From the NCBI GenBank assembly GCA_013115125.1, contig JABANN010000559.1, forward strand, positions 1 through 21,174: 21,174 bases of DNA, in the 5' to 3' direction. The first letter of the stretch is position 1, and every line of letters begins with the position of its first letter. Positions 19,784 through 21,174 of this stretch are shown here, piece after piece. A program made the translations under genes and the position numbers. The notes beneath the pieces were generated by a model that worked only from the letters and a program-made list of their open reading frames with translations, was not told the DNA's origin and made no database searches. This DNA is from Perkinsus olseni. Its lineage: Eukaryota; Perkinsozoa; Perkinsida.

Positions 19784-20184
19784 AAGAGTAAAGAGGGGAG
19801 AGGAAAGAGGAAACTAGGAGTAATTGTGAGCAAAGATTCCACGCTACTTTCAAATGTCTTAACGTATCCACCTGAGCATCCCCGGGCGATTCAAACGGTG
19901 ATAGGTACTTGAATCCCGAAACTCAAAAAATTGCTCGGGGCCTTAGCATTTCACACGCAGAAATCTATTCCAAGTTGATTAAGACTTATTTTACTGAACG
20001 GGAAGCTGAAAATGCTCTACTGCCATCCCCTGGGAATTCATCAGTTTACCGCACACCTGGTCGATCCCGTTGCGCATCATTTGCAATCACCATATCTTGG
20101 AAAATGACATTTTCAACGCTGAGCTTGAGGGACACTTTTAAGATGTCCCTCTCGCTTCACCCCGTTCAATTTGTCAAAATATAA
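19784..20184. other. Intergenic region upstream of the transporter
   Basis: About 400 nt holding the transporter's 5' leader (pyrimidine-rich on the coding strand next to the ATG) and probably its promoter. No gene, repeat or RNA seen. A plus-strand frame at 19909-20184 has no supporting features. Confidence 0.5.
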
Positions 20185-20429
20185 CTACCTGGTTCTCTCA
20201 GTTAGAGTGACCAGCCGAAAAATGCAAAAGGCTAGGGCGAAGAAGTTGAAGAATAGTGAGTATCGGTAAGAGAGCAAGAGAGTGGCTATCGGAATCAGCG
20301 CATGTTTATCCGAACGCGCCCAGAAAAACATCACCGGTGTAGGCCCTTGACCCTTCTCAATTAATAAAATGGCGATGATGATCTCAAATGATTGCTGCCT
20401 CGGCTTCTGTTGTAGTGCGTCGAAAAGCA
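20185..20429 (-). CDS. Last exon of an unrecognised integral membrane protein
   Basis: A frame ending in TAG at 20185 encodes hydrophobic segments FEIIIAILLI and LIPIATLLLSYRYSLFFNFF followed by ALAFCIFRLVTLTERTR at the C-terminus, with PTPVMFFWARSDKHA between. There is no ATG in the right place, but a good acceptor (GTTGCTTTACCAG) stands just before 20429, so this is probably the 3' exon of a multi-exon gene. The frame remains open upstream to 20481 with another hydrophobic run (VFLVGCCWVALPVLF), so the exon could be longer. I could not find the upstream exons or recognise a family. Confidence 0.4.
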
Positions 20430-20481
20430 CTGGTAAAGCAACCCAACAGCATCCGACAAGGAAAACAGATTTTTCGCTCCA

Positions 20482-21174
20482 TCATCGTCATGCACGGCAA
20501 TCACCGCTTCTGATGGCTTCGAGCCTTCATTTGCAACCAAGCCACGTACCATCTATTCACGTTCCACCTTAGACGCGCATCAATGCCTTCCATGAATAAG
20601 TACCTGAGTACAGTCAAGAAGCTCAGTTGCCATTGAGAGACCATTCGGTGGTTGTAGCAACCGTAACTCAGTCTTCGTAGCTCAGCGTGATGTTTAAATC
20701 GGAAAATGATTTTTTACAGTGCATTCGCCGATTTCGGCGTTCAAAATCCGATTACCCTTTTCTCCGAGGCGTAAGCTCCCCAGGTCCCTAATGAGCCCCT
20801 GATTCAGATAATTGCAAATTCACGTTGTACTAGTATAAAATTGCGGAGCGAGCGAAGCGAGCGGAGCATCTCTACCTTGCGATAGTACGGATAGTTGGTC
20901 GGTCGCCTAGAATTCCCATTCATGGATGCAATGAGATATGTGGCGCGGATTATGCGATGAGTTCGAACACGCGTTGAATCATTCAACTTGTGGCTCCTCG
21001 TCTTTTAGTGTCGACGTGGTCGAGGTGTTCCGGGTGACCCGGACCGGGTCTAATACGACCATGTTCACGCAGTGTGCGCAACCGCCTCTCATCTGCAGTT
21101 GGCCCAGTCAACGGCGGAAAGCGGCGGCAACATCGCGTGGACTGGCTTCATTGTCAGCCCCAACGGCCGCTGGA
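20482..21174. other. Right end of the window without an identified gene
   Basis: Short open frames on both strands; none has recognised motifs. A plus-strand frame open from about 21054 to the window end (HAVCATASHLQLAQSTAES, then GFIVSPNGRW) could be the start of a coding region cut by the edge, but it is too short to judge. Confidence 0.3.
20843..20867. repeat. GC-rich mirror repeat
   Basis: A 25-nt tract made of GCGGAGC and GCGAGCG units whose core GCGAGCGAAGCGAGCG reads the same in reverse order on one strand. It follows a TATAAAA-like sequence at about 20835. Purely a sequence observation. Confidence 0.6.

Noticed and set aside
21054-21174. Possible edge of a retroelement or other gene (GFIVSPNGRW)
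   Set aside because: Only about 40 codons are visible and no diagnostic motif is present, so no family can be named.
1-21174. CRISPR arrays, insertion sequences, prokaryotic operons
   Set aside because: No regularly spaced repeats, no transposase and no Shine-Dalgarno-led gene clusters were seen; the intron-rich genes are eukaryotic.

Overview
The window looks like nuclear DNA of an intron-rich, gene-dense single-celled eukaryote. The evidence is canonical GT-AG introns (many of only 46-75 nt, the longest about 790 nt), eukaryotic-type tRNA genes, and eukaryote-specific proteins (ESCRT-III, UBA-PUB, multi-dsRBD). Every protein gene I can support lies on the minus strand. That one-way layout and the short introns would fit an alveolate such as a perkinsozoan, but this is inference from style and not from a marker gene.

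I rebuilt gene models by hand from open frames, splice sites and intron phase, and checked that exon lengths add up. Layout from left to right (each gene is read right to left): (1) 37-3731, a complete 12-exon SF1B helicase of the UPF1/IGHMBP2 group, 730 aa. Its first intron carries two tandem tRNA-Gln(CTG) genes on the opposite strand. (2) 4585-6793, a protein with three double-stranded-RNA-binding domains, about 398 aa. A hairpin-bearing repeat sits in one intron and a tRNA-derived A/B-box element lies just upstream of its start. (3) 6941-7296, two exons for a hydrophobic-leader peptide that may be a separate small gene or a 5' extension of gene 2. (4) 7323-7949, a charged coiled-coil protein. 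(5) 8479-9420, coding-looking fragments that I could not join into a gene. (6) 9420-13850, a 13-exon ubiquitin/p97-type adaptor with two UBA domains, a long coiled coil and a PUB domain. (7) 14369-17501, a complete 8-exon SNF7/CHMP4 (VPS32) ESCRT-III subunit, 242 aa. (8) 18659-19783, an intronless 374-aa drug/metabolite-superfamily transporter. (9) 20185-20429, the last exon of an unrecognised membrane protein. The right 700 bp hold nothing I can identify.

The genes do not form an operon or obvious pathway. Two neighbours (UBA-PUB adaptor and SNF7) both handle ubiquitinated cargo, and two others (UPF1-like helicase and triple-dsRBD protein) act on nucleic acid, probably RNA, but adjacency alone proves nothing. 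I found no CRISPR array, prokaryotic operon signal or intact mobile element. The features most worth following are the tRNA pair nested antisense in a helicase intron, the unusual triple-dsRBD protein with its flanking tRNA-like element, and the UBA-PUB adaptor with its degenerate first UBA and repeated N-terminal motif.
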